Assembly: GCA_963702165.1 (NCBI GenBank)
Contig: OY969722.1
Location: 1 to 64,000, forward strand
Direction: 5' to 3'
DNA: 64,000 bases
Source of the DNA: Terrimesophilobacter sp963702165
GTDB lineage: Bacteria > Actinomycetota > Actinomycetes > Actinomycetales > Microbacteriaceae
This document shows, one piece after another, positions 46,400 to 55,647 of this stretch. Position 1 is the first letter of the stretch. Each line of letters opens with the position of its first letter. Under the pieces are notes generated by a model. That model ran no database searches, had not been told where the DNA came from, and worked only from the letters and a program-made list of their open reading frames with translations. Made by a program: the position numbers and the translations under genes.

Positions 46400-47083
46400 A
46401 TGATGACGGCTCGAATTCTGGTGGTCGACGACGACACGGCGCTCGCGGAGATGATCGGCATCGTCCTGCGCGCTGACGGCTTCGATCCCGTCTTCTGCGG
46501 TGACGGCTCCCAGGCGCTCGCCGCGTTCCAGGCCTCACGGCCGGAACTCGTGCTGCTCGACCTCATGCTGCCAGGCAAGGACGGCATCGAGGTGTGCGCC
46601 GAGATCCGCGCCGAGTCGGGCGTGCCGATCATCATGCTGACGGCCAAGTCGGACACGACGGATGTCGTGCGCGGGCTCGAGAGCGGAGCCGACGACTACG
46701 TCGTCAAGCCGTTCAACCCCAAGGAGCTGGTTGCTCGCATCCGGACACGTCTTCGCCCGTCGCCGCAGGCCACCGTCGACACCTTGCAGGTCGGCGACCT
46801 GACCGTCGACGTCGCCGGGCACGAGGTGCGCCGCGGCGAGACGAAGATCAACCTGACCCCGCTCGAATTCGAGCTGCTCGTTGCGCTCGCGTCGAAGCCG
46901 CATCAGGTCTTCACTCGCGAGATGCTGCTCGAGCAGGTCTGGGGCTACCACTACAAGGCGGACACACGCCTCGTGAATGTGCACGTGCAGCGGCTGCGTG
47001 CCAAGGTCGAGGAGGACCCGGACAACCCCCGGATCGTCATGACCGTGCGCGGGGTGGGCTATCGTGCAGGCTCCAACGAATAG
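46400..47083 (+). CDS. mtrA: Response regulator MtrA
   Basis: OmpR/PhoB-family regulator of cell-wall and division genes in actinobacteria, 227 residues. Receiver domain: acidic pair D10/D11 in LVVDDD, phosphoacceptor D54 in LLDLMLPGKDGIEV, T81 in IMLTAKSD and K103 in VVKPFNPKELVAR. The winged helix C-terminal DNA-binding domain has LTPLEFELLVALASKPHQVF, LLEQVWGYHYKADTRLVNVH and VRGVGYRAG. An alternative start is ATG 46403. It overlaps mtrB by 20 nt. Confidence 0.96.
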   Translation: MMTARILVVDDDTALAEMIGIVLRADGFDPVFCGDGSQALAAFQASRPELVLLDLMLPGKDGIEVCAEIRAESGVPIIMLTAKSDTTDVVRGLESGADDYVVKPFNPKELVARIRTRLRPSPQATVDTLQVGDLTVDVAGHEVRRGETKINLTPLEFELLVALASKPHQVFTREMLLEQVWGYHYKADTRLVNVHVQRLRAKVEEDPDNPRIVMTVRGVGYRAGSNE

Positions 47084-48695
47084 CGTCTCCGTTCGCCCGG
47101 TTCTCACGGATTGGCGCTCGTGGCCGCGGACCATCGGCCGGATCTGGCGGCGTTCGCTGCAGTTCCGCACCGTCGCGATCGCCATCGTGCTCTCCGGGGT
47201 CGCGGTGACCATCGTGGGCTCCTACATGGCGGTCAGTATCGGCAACAACCTGTTCGACAGCCGGCTCAATCAGGTGCTCGCCGAGTCACGCCGGGCCGGC
47301 GACCTGGCCCAATCGATCTTCGACAACACCGACCTGGCACGAGACACCGTCGATCTGGACCAGTTGAGCGGTGACGTCACGGGGACCATCCGGGGGTCGA
47401 CGACCAGCCCCGGCAGCATCGGCGTCGCGATCATGCGGGTGCCAGGCCAGCAGACGCCTGTCACCCTGCAGCCGTCTCAAAGCCAGGGGTTCCCGGCGGA
47501 GACCATCACGCCGTCGCTGCGCGAGGCGGTTGCGCTGGACACCACCGCCGAGCGGGTGTGGTGGCAGTCGGTGCAGCTGCCCGATGGTTCTCCGGGTATC
47601 GCGTCCGGGTCGCTGTTGACCGTGCCGAACGCCGGTTTCTACGAGCTGTACCTCGTCTATGACCTCGGAGACGCGCAGGAGACCCTGGCGTTCGTGCAGC
47701 AGACCCTGATCATCGGCTCGCTGGTGCTGGTCGCCCTCAGCGGGCTGATCACCTACTTCGTCGTGCGGCTCGTTGTCGACCCGGTGAACACCGCAGCAGA
47801 GACGAGCGAGAAGCTCGCCGCCGGTCAGCTCGAAGAGCGCATCCCGGTCAAGGGTGAGGACGTGCTCGCCACCCTGGCCCGATCCTTCAACGACATGGCC
47901 GACAGCCTGCAGACCCAGATCACCCGCCTGGCCGAGCTGTCGCGCGTGCAGCAGAGGTTCGTGTCGGATGTGTCGCACGAGCTCCGGACGCCACTCACCA
48001 CCATCCGCCTCGCGGGTGACGTGCTCTACGACCAGCGCGAGAACTTCCCGCCGACCACAGCGCGCACCGCCGAATTGCTGCACACCCAGGTGGAGCGGTT
48101 CGAGGTGCTGCTCGCCGACCTGCTCGAGGTCAGCCGCTACGACGCCGGCGCGATCGAGCTCGACCTGGAGTCGACCAACCTGGTGCGGCTGGTCGAAGAG
48201 TCCATCGACTCGATGAGCCTGGTCGCTGGCGAGCACGGCAGCCAGTTGCGGCTCGTGGCCAGCGGAGGCTACTTCCCGGTCGACGTTGACGCCCGCCGGG
48301 TGCGCCGGATCATGCGCAACCTCATCGGCAACGCCATCGAGCACGGCGAGGGCAAGCCCATCGTCGTCACCATCGACAGCAACGAGACCGCGGTGGCCAT
48401 CACCGTCCAGGACCAGGGCGCAGGCATCGCCAAGGAACACCTCTCGCAGGTGTTCAACCGGTTCTGGCGGGCCGACCCGTCGCGGCAGCGCACCATCGGC
48501 GGCACCGGCCTTGGCCTCGCCATCTCGCTGGAGGACGCCATCGTGCATGGTGGCAGGCTCGAGGTGTGGTCAGAGCCCGGTGCCGGGACCTGCTTCCGGC
48601 TCACCCTGCCGCGGGAATTGGGCGCCGATCCGGGGGAGTCTCCCGTCGACCTGCCGCCGGGCAGCCCGGTTGAGGCCTTGGAGGTGGACCAGTGA
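47064..48695 (+). CDS. mtrB: Sensor histidine kinase MtrB
   Basis: 543-residue membrane kinase partner of MtrA. Helix 1 (FRTVAIAIVLSGVAVTIVGS), extracytoplasmic sensor of about 150 residues, helix 2 (IIGSLVLVALSGLITYFVV), HAMP (VDPVNTAAETSEKLAAGQLE), HisKA with phospho-His305 in VSDVSHELRTPLTTIRLAGD, and HATPase: N box MRNLIGNAIEHGEGKPIVVT, G1 DQGAGIAKEHL and G2 GGTGLGLAISLEDAIVHGG. Start GTG 47064 inside mtrA gives the basic N-terminus expected. Intact; translationally coupled to lpqB (GTGA). Confidence 0.96.
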   Translation: MQAPTNSVSVRPVLTDWRSWPRTIGRIWRRSLQFRTVAIAIVLSGVAVTIVGSYMAVSIGNNLFDSRLNQVLAESRRAGDLAQSIFDNTDLARDTVDLDQLSGDVTGTIRGSTTSPGSIGVAIMRVPGQQTPVTLQPSQSQGFPAETITPSLREAVALDTTAERVWWQSVQLPDGSPGIASGSLLTVPNAGFYELYLVYDLGDAQETLAFVQQTLIIGSLVLVALSGLITYFVVRLVVDPVNTAAETSEKLAAGQLEERIPVKGEDVLATLARSFNDMADSLQTQITRLAELSRVQQRFVSDVSHELRTPLTTIRLAGDVLYDQRENFPPTTARTAELLHTQVERFEVLLADLLEVSRYDAGAIELDLESTNLVRLVEESIDSMSLVAGEHGSQLRLVASGGYFPVDVDARRVRRIMRNLIGNAIEHGEGKPIVVTIDSNETAVAITVQDQGAGIAKEHLSQVFNRFWRADPSRQRTIGGTGLGLAISLEDAIVHGGRLEVWSEPGAGTCFRLTLPRELGADPGESPVDLPPGSPVEALEVDQ

Positions 48696-50401
48696 GGACC
48701 CGATCGACGTTCGCTCGCGCGATGCTTAGCGCCGGGGCATCCGGAGCCCTGCTCGTGCTCCTGGCCGCGTGCGTCGGCATCCCGAACCAGGGAAGCGTGC
48801 AAGCCGGACCTGTCGCGGAGGAAGCGCCGGACGACGGCATCGTCTTCAACCCGTTCGGGCCGACAGCGGGGGACGACCAGCTGGGGATCCTGCGGGGCTT
48901 CGTCGCCGCGTTCAACGGTCCGAAGGGGGACTACGAGGTAGCGCGCCAGTTCCTCGCCGAGGATGTGCGGACCGCGTGGGATCCGCGGCAGAGCGTGCTC
49001 ATCCGCAGCAACGCGCCGCCGACGTTCCGGGTCATCGATGCGACCAACATCGAGTTCACCTTCAACACGCACGCGCAACTCGACGAGCGCGGCTACTACA
49101 CCGCGAATCCGCCCGCGCAGCAGACACTGACCTACGGCTTCGTGCAGGAGGGCGGCGAATGGCGCATCGCCGAGGCACCCAACGGCATCGTGGTGCCGGA
49201 GAGCACCTTCACACGCATCTTCAGCCCGCACTCGATCTACTTCTACGACCTCGACCTCCGCTACCTGGTGCCCGACCAGCGCTGGTACCCGGGCGGGACG
49301 AGCACCGCAACGCGTATCGTCTCGGCGCTCCTGCAGGGACCGCCGGACCGGTTGCGCGGAGCTGTCGTCTCGCAGTTCCCGGAGGGCACGCATCTCGAAG
49401 CGGGCAACACCGTGGCGGTCGACGAGAACACCGCCACCGTCGCGCTCTCGTCCGAGGCGGCGGCCGCAAGTGATCGGCAGAAGCAGCTCATGCGGCTGCA
49501 ATTGAGCCAAAGCCTGTCGAGCGTCGCCAGGGTCACCACCGTCGACATGACGATCGGGGGAGTGCACGTACCGGTGACATCGTTGGGCGCTGACGTGCCC
49601 GAGGTGAATCCGACCGTCGACTCCCGCCCGCTGGTCCTCGTCGACGATCAGTTCGGGTACAGCTCCGGCGGCGAACTGACGCCCATCCCCGCGCTCAGTG
49701 AGAAGGTGGTCGCGCTCGGCGCCACCTCGGCGACACTCAACGCTGCCTCGATCGCGGCGGCGGTGAAGGCCGCGGACGGATCGGTGTACGTCGCGCGCAC
49801 AGGTGAGCTGCCCCCGGCGGTACTCGACTCACGGCCCGGCCTGATTTCGCCGACGATGGATGACTACGGATTCGTCTGGTCGGTTCCCGCCGACATCCCG
49901 AACGGCATCATCGCCTTCGACTTCACCGGCGGGGCGAATCCGGTCGCCAGTTCCCTGCCCGCCTCATCACGGGTGGTTTCGATCGACGTCTCGCGGGACG
50001 GCACGAGGCTGGCCACTCTGCTGCAGACCCCATCCGGCGCCCGTCTCATCGTCTCGGGCATCGTCCGGGATGCAGCACGCGGGTTCGCGCCGACCGGCCT
50101 CGTAGCGGAGCCGCTGCTCGACGCCAACTTGGAGGGGGACACCGCCATCGACGCCTCATGGGTCGACCAGCTCAGTGTCGCAACGCTCGTGCTCGACGAT
50201 GTGCAGCACGAGGTGGACCTGCACGAGCTCGGCGGGGTGGCGACCAAACTGGGCAGGCCGGGGCCATCTGTCGCCATCGTCGGCGGCAACGGTCGGCTCG
50301 GCATCCGCGTGCTCGGCGACGACGGTGTGCTCAGCGCACCGCGGGGCAGCAGTTGGCAGCCCTCCCAGCTCACCGTCGAGTTCATCGCAACCCAGCGCTG
50401 A
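48692..50401 (+). CDS. lpqB: Lipoprotein LpqB (GerMN domain)
   Basis: 569 residues. Signal peptide with lipobox LLAAC; Cys27 would be lipidated. A GerMN domain in the N-terminal half (YPGGTSTATRIVSALLQGPP and VAVDENTATVALSSEAAAA) is followed by a beta-propeller-like C-terminal region (VVSIDVSRDGTRLATLLQTP, LGIRVLGDDGVLS). LpqB binds the MtrB extracytoplasmic domain in mycobacteria and modulates MtrA signalling. GTG 48692 overlaps the mtrB TGA. Confidence 0.95.
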   Translation: MRTRSTFARAMLSAGASGALLVLLAACVGIPNQGSVQAGPVAEEAPDDGIVFNPFGPTAGDDQLGILRGFVAAFNGPKGDYEVARQFLAEDVRTAWDPRQSVLIRSNAPPTFRVIDATNIEFTFNTHAQLDERGYYTANPPAQQTLTYGFVQEGGEWRIAEAPNGIVVPESTFTRIFSPHSIYFYDLDLRYLVPDQRWYPGGTSTATRIVSALLQGPPDRLRGAVVSQFPEGTHLEAGNTVAVDENTATVALSSEAAAASDRQKQLMRLQLSQSLSSVARVTTVDMTIGGVHVPVTSLGADVPEVNPTVDSRPLVLVDDQFGYSSGGELTPIPALSEKVVALGATSATLNAASIAAAVKAADGSVYVARTGELPPAVLDSRPGLISPTMDDYGFVWSVPADIPNGIIAFDFTGGANPVASSLPASSRVVSIDVSRDGTRLATLLQTPSGARLIVSGIVRDAARGFAPTGLVAEPLLDANLEGDTAIDASWVDQLSVATLVLDDVQHEVDLHELGGVATKLGRPGPSVAIVGGNGRLGIRVLGDDGVLSAPRGSSWQPSQLTVEFIATQR

Positions 50402-50467
50402 GAAGGCTTCTGCACAACTGGCGGTCAAACGCGGTCACCACGGCGGTAGTCAGGGTAGGGCTGGGGG

Positions 50468-51127
50468 ATGAGTGCGCGCCTCGCCACCCTCCGTGAAGCG
50501 CTGCTGGATGCGACAGCGGTGCTGCTGCCGGTCGACTGCGCCGGATGCGGGGCGGCGGATCGGGCGCTGTGCTCCGGATGCCGTCGAGCGCTCGCCGCTG
50601 GCGACCACCGGCATCCGCTTGCCGACGGGACACCGGTGCACAGCGCGTTGCTCTACGAGGCGCAGGTGCGCGCCGCCATCCTCGCGTTCAAGGAGGCGGG
50701 CAGAACCGACATCGCGCGAGCGCTCTCGGTGCCGCTGGCACACACCCTCCACCGGGTGGCCGCCCACACCGGCCCGGTGGAACTGGTGGTCGTGCCGACG
50801 ACCCGCGCGGCGTGGCGACGGCGCGGCTACGATCCGGTGCCGCTGCTTCTCGCCAAGGCTCGGCTGCGCCCGGCGCGGGTGCTGCGACGCATGCGCGCGA
50901 CCGGCACCCAGAAGGCACTCGGCACCGAGGCGCGGAGCGCGAACCGCGCAGGGTCGCTGGCCGCCAGGAGCTCCCTGCTTGGGCGTCGATTCATCGCCGT
51001 CGACGACGTCATGACCACCGGCGCGACCCTCGACGAGGTCGTCCGCGCGGTCACCGAAGCTGGGGGCGAAGTGGTGGCCGGGGTGACCCTTGCGTACACG
51101 CCGAGGCTGTTCGCTCCTAGCAGTTGA
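50468..51127 (+). CDS. ComF-family phosphoribosyltransferase-like protein
   Basis: 219 residues. N-terminal zinc knuckle C24-x2-C27-x7-C35-x2-C38 (VDCAGCGAADRALCSGC); PRTase fold with LVVVPTTRAAWRRRGYDPVP and the PRPP loop FIAVDDVMTTGATLDEVVRA near 175-190. ComF proteins take part in DNA uptake where competence exists; in actinobacteria the role is not settled. It sits in the conserved lpqB-comF-hpf-secA order. Confidence 0.9.
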   Translation: MSARLATLREALLDATAVLLPVDCAGCGAADRALCSGCRRALAAGDHRHPLADGTPVHSALLYEAQVRAAILAFKEAGRTDIARALSVPLAHTLHRVAAHTGPVELVVVPTTRAAWRRRGYDPVPLLLAKARLRPARVLRRMRATGTQKALGTEARSANRAGSLAARSSLLGRRFIAVDDVMTTGATLDEVVRAVTEAGGEVVAGVTLAYTPRLFAPSS

Positions 51128-51243
51128 ACGCATCGGAAACACGTGGTGACTTCTTCAGATGGGAGGGCTACGGTGTGAATACAGAAGGCGCGAATCGCCT
51201 AGTCACCCTGGGCGACGCGCAGTGGAGACAAGGGGAGGACGCA

Positions 51244-51924
51244 ATGGATACTGCCATCAACGGGCTCGGCGCCGGGATCACGGATCGCTTCCGTGACTAC
51301 GTCAACGAAAAGGCTGCAAAGGTCTCCCTTCTTGCCGAACGCGCTCTCGCGTTCGAGGTGAAGGTCTCCCGGCACAACGAGAAGAACGGCTCGAACGGCG
51401 ACGACCGTGTCGAATTGACGCTCATCGGACCCGGCCCGCTGGTGCGGGCAGAGGCCGCGGGCTCCGACAAGTACGTCGCATTCGATCTGGCATTCGACAA
51501 GTTGATGGAACGAATCCGCCGGGCCAAGGACCGGCAGAAGGCCCACCGCGGTAAGCGTGGGCTGCGATCGTTGCGTGAGGCCAGCGCCACCGGCTTCACC
51601 GGAGTGGACGTCACTCCCGCGACCGCAGATGTAATGGAGAAGGTGGCAACCGGCTCCGTCCCCATCATGGAGGAGGAGGCCGAGGAGGAAGAGGACTGGA
51701 GCCCGGTCGTCATCCGGTCGAAGGTGTTCCCCGCGACGCCGATGACCGTCGACGACGCGCTGTACCGGATGGAACTCGTCGGGCACGACTTCTATCTCTT
51801 CATCGACGCGACATCCGACCGGCCCAGCGTCGTCTACCGGCGCAAAGGCTGGGATTACGGCGTGATCGGACTGGATCTGGAGAACACCAACACGGCGGCA
51901 GCGGGAGGCTCGCGCGGACGCTGA
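51244..51924 (+). CDS. hpf: Ribosome hibernation promoting factor, long form
   Basis: 226 residues. ATG 51244 has GGGGAGG upstream and starts METxI-like MDTAINGLGAGITDRFRDYV, so the longer 51124 frame is not used. N-terminal S30AE domain (about 1-110): NEKAAKVSLLAERALAFEV, VELTLIGPGPLVRAEAAGSD, DKLMERIRRAKDRQKAHRGK. A Glu-rich linker (IMEEEAEEEEDW) and the C-terminal dimerisation domain follow (IRSKVFPATPMTVDDALYRM, LVGHDFYLFIDATSDRPSVV, YRRKGWDYGVIGL). It forms 100S ribosomes in stationary phase. Confidence 0.95.
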   Translation: MDTAINGLGAGITDRFRDYVNEKAAKVSLLAERALAFEVKVSRHNEKNGSNGDDRVELTLIGPGPLVRAEAAGSDKYVAFDLAFDKLMERIRRAKDRQKAHRGKRGLRSLREASATGFTGVDVTPATADVMEKVATGSVPIMEEEAEEEEDWSPVVIRSKVFPATPMTVDDALYRMELVGHDFYLFIDATSDRPSVVYRRKGWDYGVIGLDLENTNTAAAGGSRGR

Positions 51925-51981
51925 CAGCTGGCGCACAGGCAACCCAGCCACCGCGGAGGGTCACGCCGGTGCGGCGCGTTA

Positions 51982-52000
51982 GTCTTAGGTAACGCTAAGA
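51982..52000. promoter_or_regulatory. Palindrome upstream of secA, weakly IdeR/DtxR-box-like
   Basis: TCTTAG-N6-CTAAGA spans 51983-52000, and includes TTAGGTAACGCTAA. It recalls part of the DtxR/IdeR consensus (TTAGGTTAG-x-CTAACCTAA) but the match is partial. It lies about 65 bp before the secA start codon. Could be a small hairpin or promoter element. Confidence 0.3.
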
Positions 52001-52064
52001 TTTCACCGCCGCATCGGCGTGCCGGTGTGCCGTCCCCGACGATACGCAAATTGGAGTGACTCGG

Positions 52065-54896
52065 TTGGCCAATGTTCTCGAACGCGTCCTTCGTTCCGGC
52101 GAGGGGCGGCTGTTGCGACGCCTGCACCGCTACGCGCAGGCGGTCAACGCCCTAGAAGACGACTTCAAGGAGCTCACCGACGACGAGCTCCGCAATGAAA
52201 CGGTCGAGTTGCGCGAACGCTACTCGAACGGCGAATCCCTCGACGACCTCCTGCCGGAGGCGTTTGCGGCGGTGCGCGAAGCATCCGTGCGCACCATCGG
52301 GCTCAGGCACTTCGACGTGCAGCTCATGGGCGGCGCGGCGCTGCACCTCGGCAACATCGCCGAGATGAAGACCGGTGAGGGCAAGACCCTGGTGGCGACC
52401 CTCGCCGCCTACCTGAACGCGATCGCCAGCCGCGGCGTGCACGTCGTCACCGTCAACGACTACCTTGCGAGCTACCAGTCGGAGCTCATGGGACGCATCT
52501 TCCGTGCGCTCGGGATGACGACCGGATGCATCGTGTCCGGCCAGACGCCGGCGGAGCGCCGCGAGCAGTACGCGGCCGACATCACCTACGGCACCAACAA
52601 CGAATTCGGCTTCGACTACCTGCGCGACAACATGGCGTGGCAGGCGAGCGACATGGTGCAGCGCGGACACCACTACGCGATCGTGGACGAGGTGGACTCG
52701 ATCCTCATCGACGAGGCCCGCACGCCGCTCATCATCTCCGGCCCGTCCTCGGGTGAGGCGAACCGCTGGTTCACCGAGTTCGCACAGATCGCCAAGCGGC
52801 TGAGCGCCGGCACCGACTTCGAGGTCGACGAGAAGAAGCGCACGGTCGGTGTGCTCGAACCGGGCATCGAGAAGGTCGAGGACTACCTCGGCATCGACAA
52901 CCTGTACGAGTCGGCCAACACCCCGCTGATCTCGTTCCTCAACAACGCGATCAAGGCATCCGCCCTGTTCAAGCGCGACAAGGACTACGTCGTGATGAAC
53001 GGCGAGGTGCTCATCGTCGACGAGCACACCGGGCGCATCCTGGTCGGGCGCCGCTACAACGAGGGCATCCACCAGGCCATCGAGGCCAAGGAAGGTGTCG
53101 CGGTCAAGGCCGAGAACCAGACTCTCGCCACCGTGACGCTGCAGAACTACTTCCGGCTCTACAACAAGCTGTCAGGCATGACCGGTACGGCCGAGACCGA
53201 GGCCGCCGAGTTCATGGGCACCTACAAGCTCGGAGTCATCCCGATCCCGACCAACCGTCCGATGGTGCGCATGGACCAGTCGGATCTCGTCTACAAGCAC
53301 GAGCAGGCGAAGTTCGGGCAGGTCGTCGAGGACATCGCGGGTCGGCACGAGAAGGGCCAGCCGATCCTCGTGGGAACGACCAGCGTCGAGAAGAGCGAGT
53401 ACCTCTCCAAGCTGCTCGCCAAGCGTGGCATCAAGCACGAAGTGCTGAACGCGAAGAACCACGCTCGTGAGGCGGCGATCGTCGCGCAGGCCGGGCGGCT
53501 CGGTGCGGTGACGGTTGCGACCAACATGGCCGGCCGCGGTACCGACGTCATGCTCGGTGGAAACGCCGAATTCCTGGCCGTCGCCGAGTTGAACGCGCAG
53601 GGACTCAGCCCATCCGAGACTCCGGAAGAGTACGAGGCGGCCTGGGACGGCGTGTTCGAGCGCATCAAGGGCCAGGTCGAGGTCGAGGCGCAGAAGGTGC
53701 GCGACGTCGGCGGCCTGTACGTGCTCGGCACCGAGCGTCACGAGTCCCGCCGCATCGACAACCAGCTGCGCGGTCGCGCCGGTCGTCAGGGCGATCCGGG
53801 GGAGAGCCGCTTCTACCTGTCGCTCACCGACGACCTGATGCGCCTGTTCAACTCGGGTGCCGCGGAAGCCCTGATGGGGCGCAGCAACGTCCCGGATGAC
53901 CTGGCCATCGAGTCGAAGGTCGTCAGCCGTGCGATCAAGAGCGCACAGTCGCAGGTCGAGGCGCGCAACGCGGAGATCCGCAAGAACGTGCTCAAGTACG
54001 ACGACGTGCTCAACCGGCAGCGCGAGGCGATCTACGCCGACCGCCGGCACATCCTCGAGGGAGACGACCTCAAGGATCGCGTGGAGAGCTTCCTCGACGA
54101 CGTGATCAACGAGGTGCTCGACGAGCACACCGCAGAGGGTCACGCGGACGACTGGGACCTGGACGCCCTGTGGACGGAACTGAAGACTCTCTACCCGATC
54201 TCCATCACGATCGATGAGCTGTTCACCGAGGCAGGTTCGCGTGGCAAGGTCACGCGCGCGATGCTCGGCGAGGAGATCCTGTCGGATGCGAAGCTCGCCT
54301 ACCAGCGTCGCGAAGAGGAACTCGGCAGCCAGGCGATACGCGAGCTTGAGCGCCGTGTCGTGCTGAGCGTGATCGACCGCCGCTGGCGCGACCACCTGTA
54401 CGAGATGGACTACCTGAAGGACGGCATCGGCCTGCGCGCGATGGCGCAGCGCGACCCGCTGGTCGAGTACCAGCGTGAGGGCTTCGCGCTGTTCCAGAAC
54501 ATGATGGGACAGATCCGCGAGGAGACCGTCGGCTTCCTGTTCAACCTCGAGGTCGAGGTATCCGGCGCGGGAGGCACCGCGGTGGCGGCGAAGGGTCTCG
54601 GCGGCACGGCCGCGGCGACCGAGCGCCTCAGCTACTCGGCGCCGAGCGCCGACGGCGGTGTCGAGGTGCGCAACCAGCGCGGACAGCTCGAGCACGCCGC
54701 GACCGCCAAGGCGCAGGCCGCCCAGCAGTCGCAGGTGAGTCCGACGTTCTCCGGTGCGCAGCAGGCCCAGCAGGCCCAACAGGGTCAGCAGGGCGAGCGT
54801 GGGGCCTTCGGTCAGCGCCCGGCGGGTTCCCCGCAGGCGCAGCCGCCGGTCAACCGCGCGCAGCGCCGGGCCCAGGACAAGAAGAAGGGCCGCTAG
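52065..54896 (+). CDS. secA: Preprotein translocase ATPase SecA
   Basis: 943 residues; drives protein export through SecYEG. Start TTG 52065 with GGAG 8 nt upstream gives LANVLERVLRSGEGRLLRRL as in homologues; GTG 52056 would sit on the box. Walker A MKTGEGKTLVATLAAYLNA near residues 100-118; ADITYGTNNEFGFDYLRDNM; DEAD region YAIVDEVDSILIDEARTPLI; QNYFRLYNKLSGMTGTAETE; motif with TNMAGRGTDVMLGGNAEFLA; RRIDNQLRGRAGRQGDPGES. The C-terminus is a Gln/Ala-rich linker ending RAQRRAQDKKKGR and lacks the zinc-binding Cys motif found in many SecA proteins. Confidence 0.97.
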   Translation: MANVLERVLRSGEGRLLRRLHRYAQAVNALEDDFKELTDDELRNETVELRERYSNGESLDDLLPEAFAAVREASVRTIGLRHFDVQLMGGAALHLGNIAEMKTGEGKTLVATLAAYLNAIASRGVHVVTVNDYLASYQSELMGRIFRALGMTTGCIVSGQTPAERREQYAADITYGTNNEFGFDYLRDNMAWQASDMVQRGHHYAIVDEVDSILIDEARTPLIISGPSSGEANRWFTEFAQIAKRLSAGTDFEVDEKKRTVGVLEPGIEKVEDYLGIDNLYESANTPLISFLNNAIKASALFKRDKDYVVMNGEVLIVDEHTGRILVGRRYNEGIHQAIEAKEGVAVKAENQTLATVTLQNYFRLYNKLSGMTGTAETEAAEFMGTYKLGVIPIPTNRPMVRMDQSDLVYKHEQAKFGQVVEDIAGRHEKGQPILVGTTSVEKSEYLSKLLAKRGIKHEVLNAKNHAREAAIVAQAGRLGAVTVATNMAGRGTDVMLGGNAEFLAVAELNAQGLSPSETPEEYEAAWDGVFERIKGQVEVEAQKVRDVGGLYVLGTERHESRRIDNQLRGRAGRQGDPGESRFYLSLTDDLMRLFNSGAAEALMGRSNVPDDLAIESKVVSRAIKSAQSQVEARNAEIRKNVLKYDDVLNRQREAIYADRRHILEGDDLKDRVESFLDDVINEVLDEHTAEGHADDWDLDALWTELKTLYPISITIDELFTEAGSRGKVTRAMLGEEILSDAKLAYQRREEELGSQAIRELERRVVLSVIDRRWRDHLYEMDYLKDGIGLRAMAQRDPLVEYQREGFALFQNMMGQIREETVGFLFNLEVEVSGAGGTAVAAKGLGGTAAATERLSYSAPSADGGVEVRNQRGQLEHAATAKAQAAQQSQVSPTFSGAQQAQQAQQGQQGERGAFGQRPAGSPQAQPPVNRAQRRAQDKKKGR

Positions 54897-54910
54897 CCGG
54901 CTCCGGTCCG

Positions 54911-55012
54911 GTTGCGGACACCCGCGACCGTTCCGGACATCCGCGCTCGTGCGCCGTTCCGCGCCCGTTGCGGACGTCCGCTACCGGTGCGCCGGGCGCG
55001 GTTGTCCGGAAC
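54911..55012. repeat. Intergenic inverted/tandem repeat (family D)
   Basis: Arms GTTCCGGACATCCGCGC (54930-54946) and GCGCGGTTGTCCGGAAC (54996-55012), 16 of 17 complementary, total 83 nt. Related half-sites GTTGCGGACACCCGC (54911-54925) and GTTGCGGACGTCCGC (54967-54981) add direct repeats. It lies between convergent secA and the Rv3235-like gene and may terminate both. Confidence 0.75.
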
Positions 55013-55037
55013 TGCCGCGGAGCGCGCCCGGATGCCG

Positions 55038-55490
55038 TCAGAGCACGTTGATCGCGGTTGCCCGCCAGCGGTTGTCGAGCCCCTCCAGCCGGAGCGCGAC
55101 CGCGCGCACGCGCGCCTTGCCGCGCACCACGACGACCGCCTCGACGACGCCATCGCGGGGTTCGCACACCAGGGTCGAACCGATCGCGAAGCTCGGACGG
55201 ACCACCGGGCGACCCTTCACCTGGCGCGCCCGAGCCGACAGCACGACACGCTTCAGCAGGTGGCGGTAGACATCGTCGCTCACCCAGCGGGCGATCTGGT
55301 CGAGGTCACGCGCGCCGGCCAGGATCTCGATGACGCAGCGGGTGAGATTCTCGATGAGCGGTTCGGGATTCGGAAGGTTCTCGCGCGGCGTGGGCTGCAG
55401 CCCGAAGTACTCGTCGTTCTGGCGGGACCGCGGCGCTGACGCGATCGGTACGGCATGCGCTGCCGGTCCTGCTCCAACTGCTTCAGTCAT
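55038..55490 (-). CDS. Rv3235-family protein
   Basis: 150 residues. A disordered start (VGAGPAAHAVPIASAPRSRQ) is followed by PEPLIENLTRCVIEILAGAR, DLDQIARWVSDDVYRHLLKR and a beta-rich end SFAIGSTLVCEPRDGVVEAV, VVVRGKARVRAVALRLEG with RWRATAINVL. This is the Rv3235-like family found beside secA in actinobacteria; function unknown. Divergent from the next gene. Confidence 0.8.
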   Translation of the reverse strand: MTEAVGAGPAAHAVPIASAPRSRQNDEYFGLQPTPRENLPNPEPLIENLTRCVIEILAGARDLDQIARWVSDDVYRHLLKRVVLSARARQVKGRPVVRPSFAIGSTLVCEPRDGVVEAVVVVRGKARVRAVALRLEGLDNRWRATAINVL

Positions 55491-55599
55491 GCTCGGCTCC
55501 GTCTTCTCACGGGAACTCGCCGTTCTGCCCCCGAACGGGGGATGTATCGGACACTAAAACAGACAGATGCCCACCTTGTCGATGCCCCCGAAACGGGGC

Positions 55600-55608
55600 T
55601 GTGGATAA
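55600..55608 (-). promoter_or_regulatory. Perfect DnaA box upstream of a conserved hypothetical gene
   Basis: TGTGGATAA (DnaA box TTATCCACA on the minus strand) in the context GGGGCTGTGGATAACC. A second copy in nearly the same context occurs at 56550. One box each is too little for an origin; it may titrate DnaA or regulate nearby genes. Confidence 0.45.
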
Positions 55609-55647
55609 CCTGCTTCGGATGTCGGTGCCGCGCTCTACCGTCGCCTC

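Noticed and set aside
51124..51924. Extended hpf start at 51124
   Set aside because: The first 40 codons lack family similarity and the start at 51244 has a strong GGGGAGG box and the expected N-terminus.
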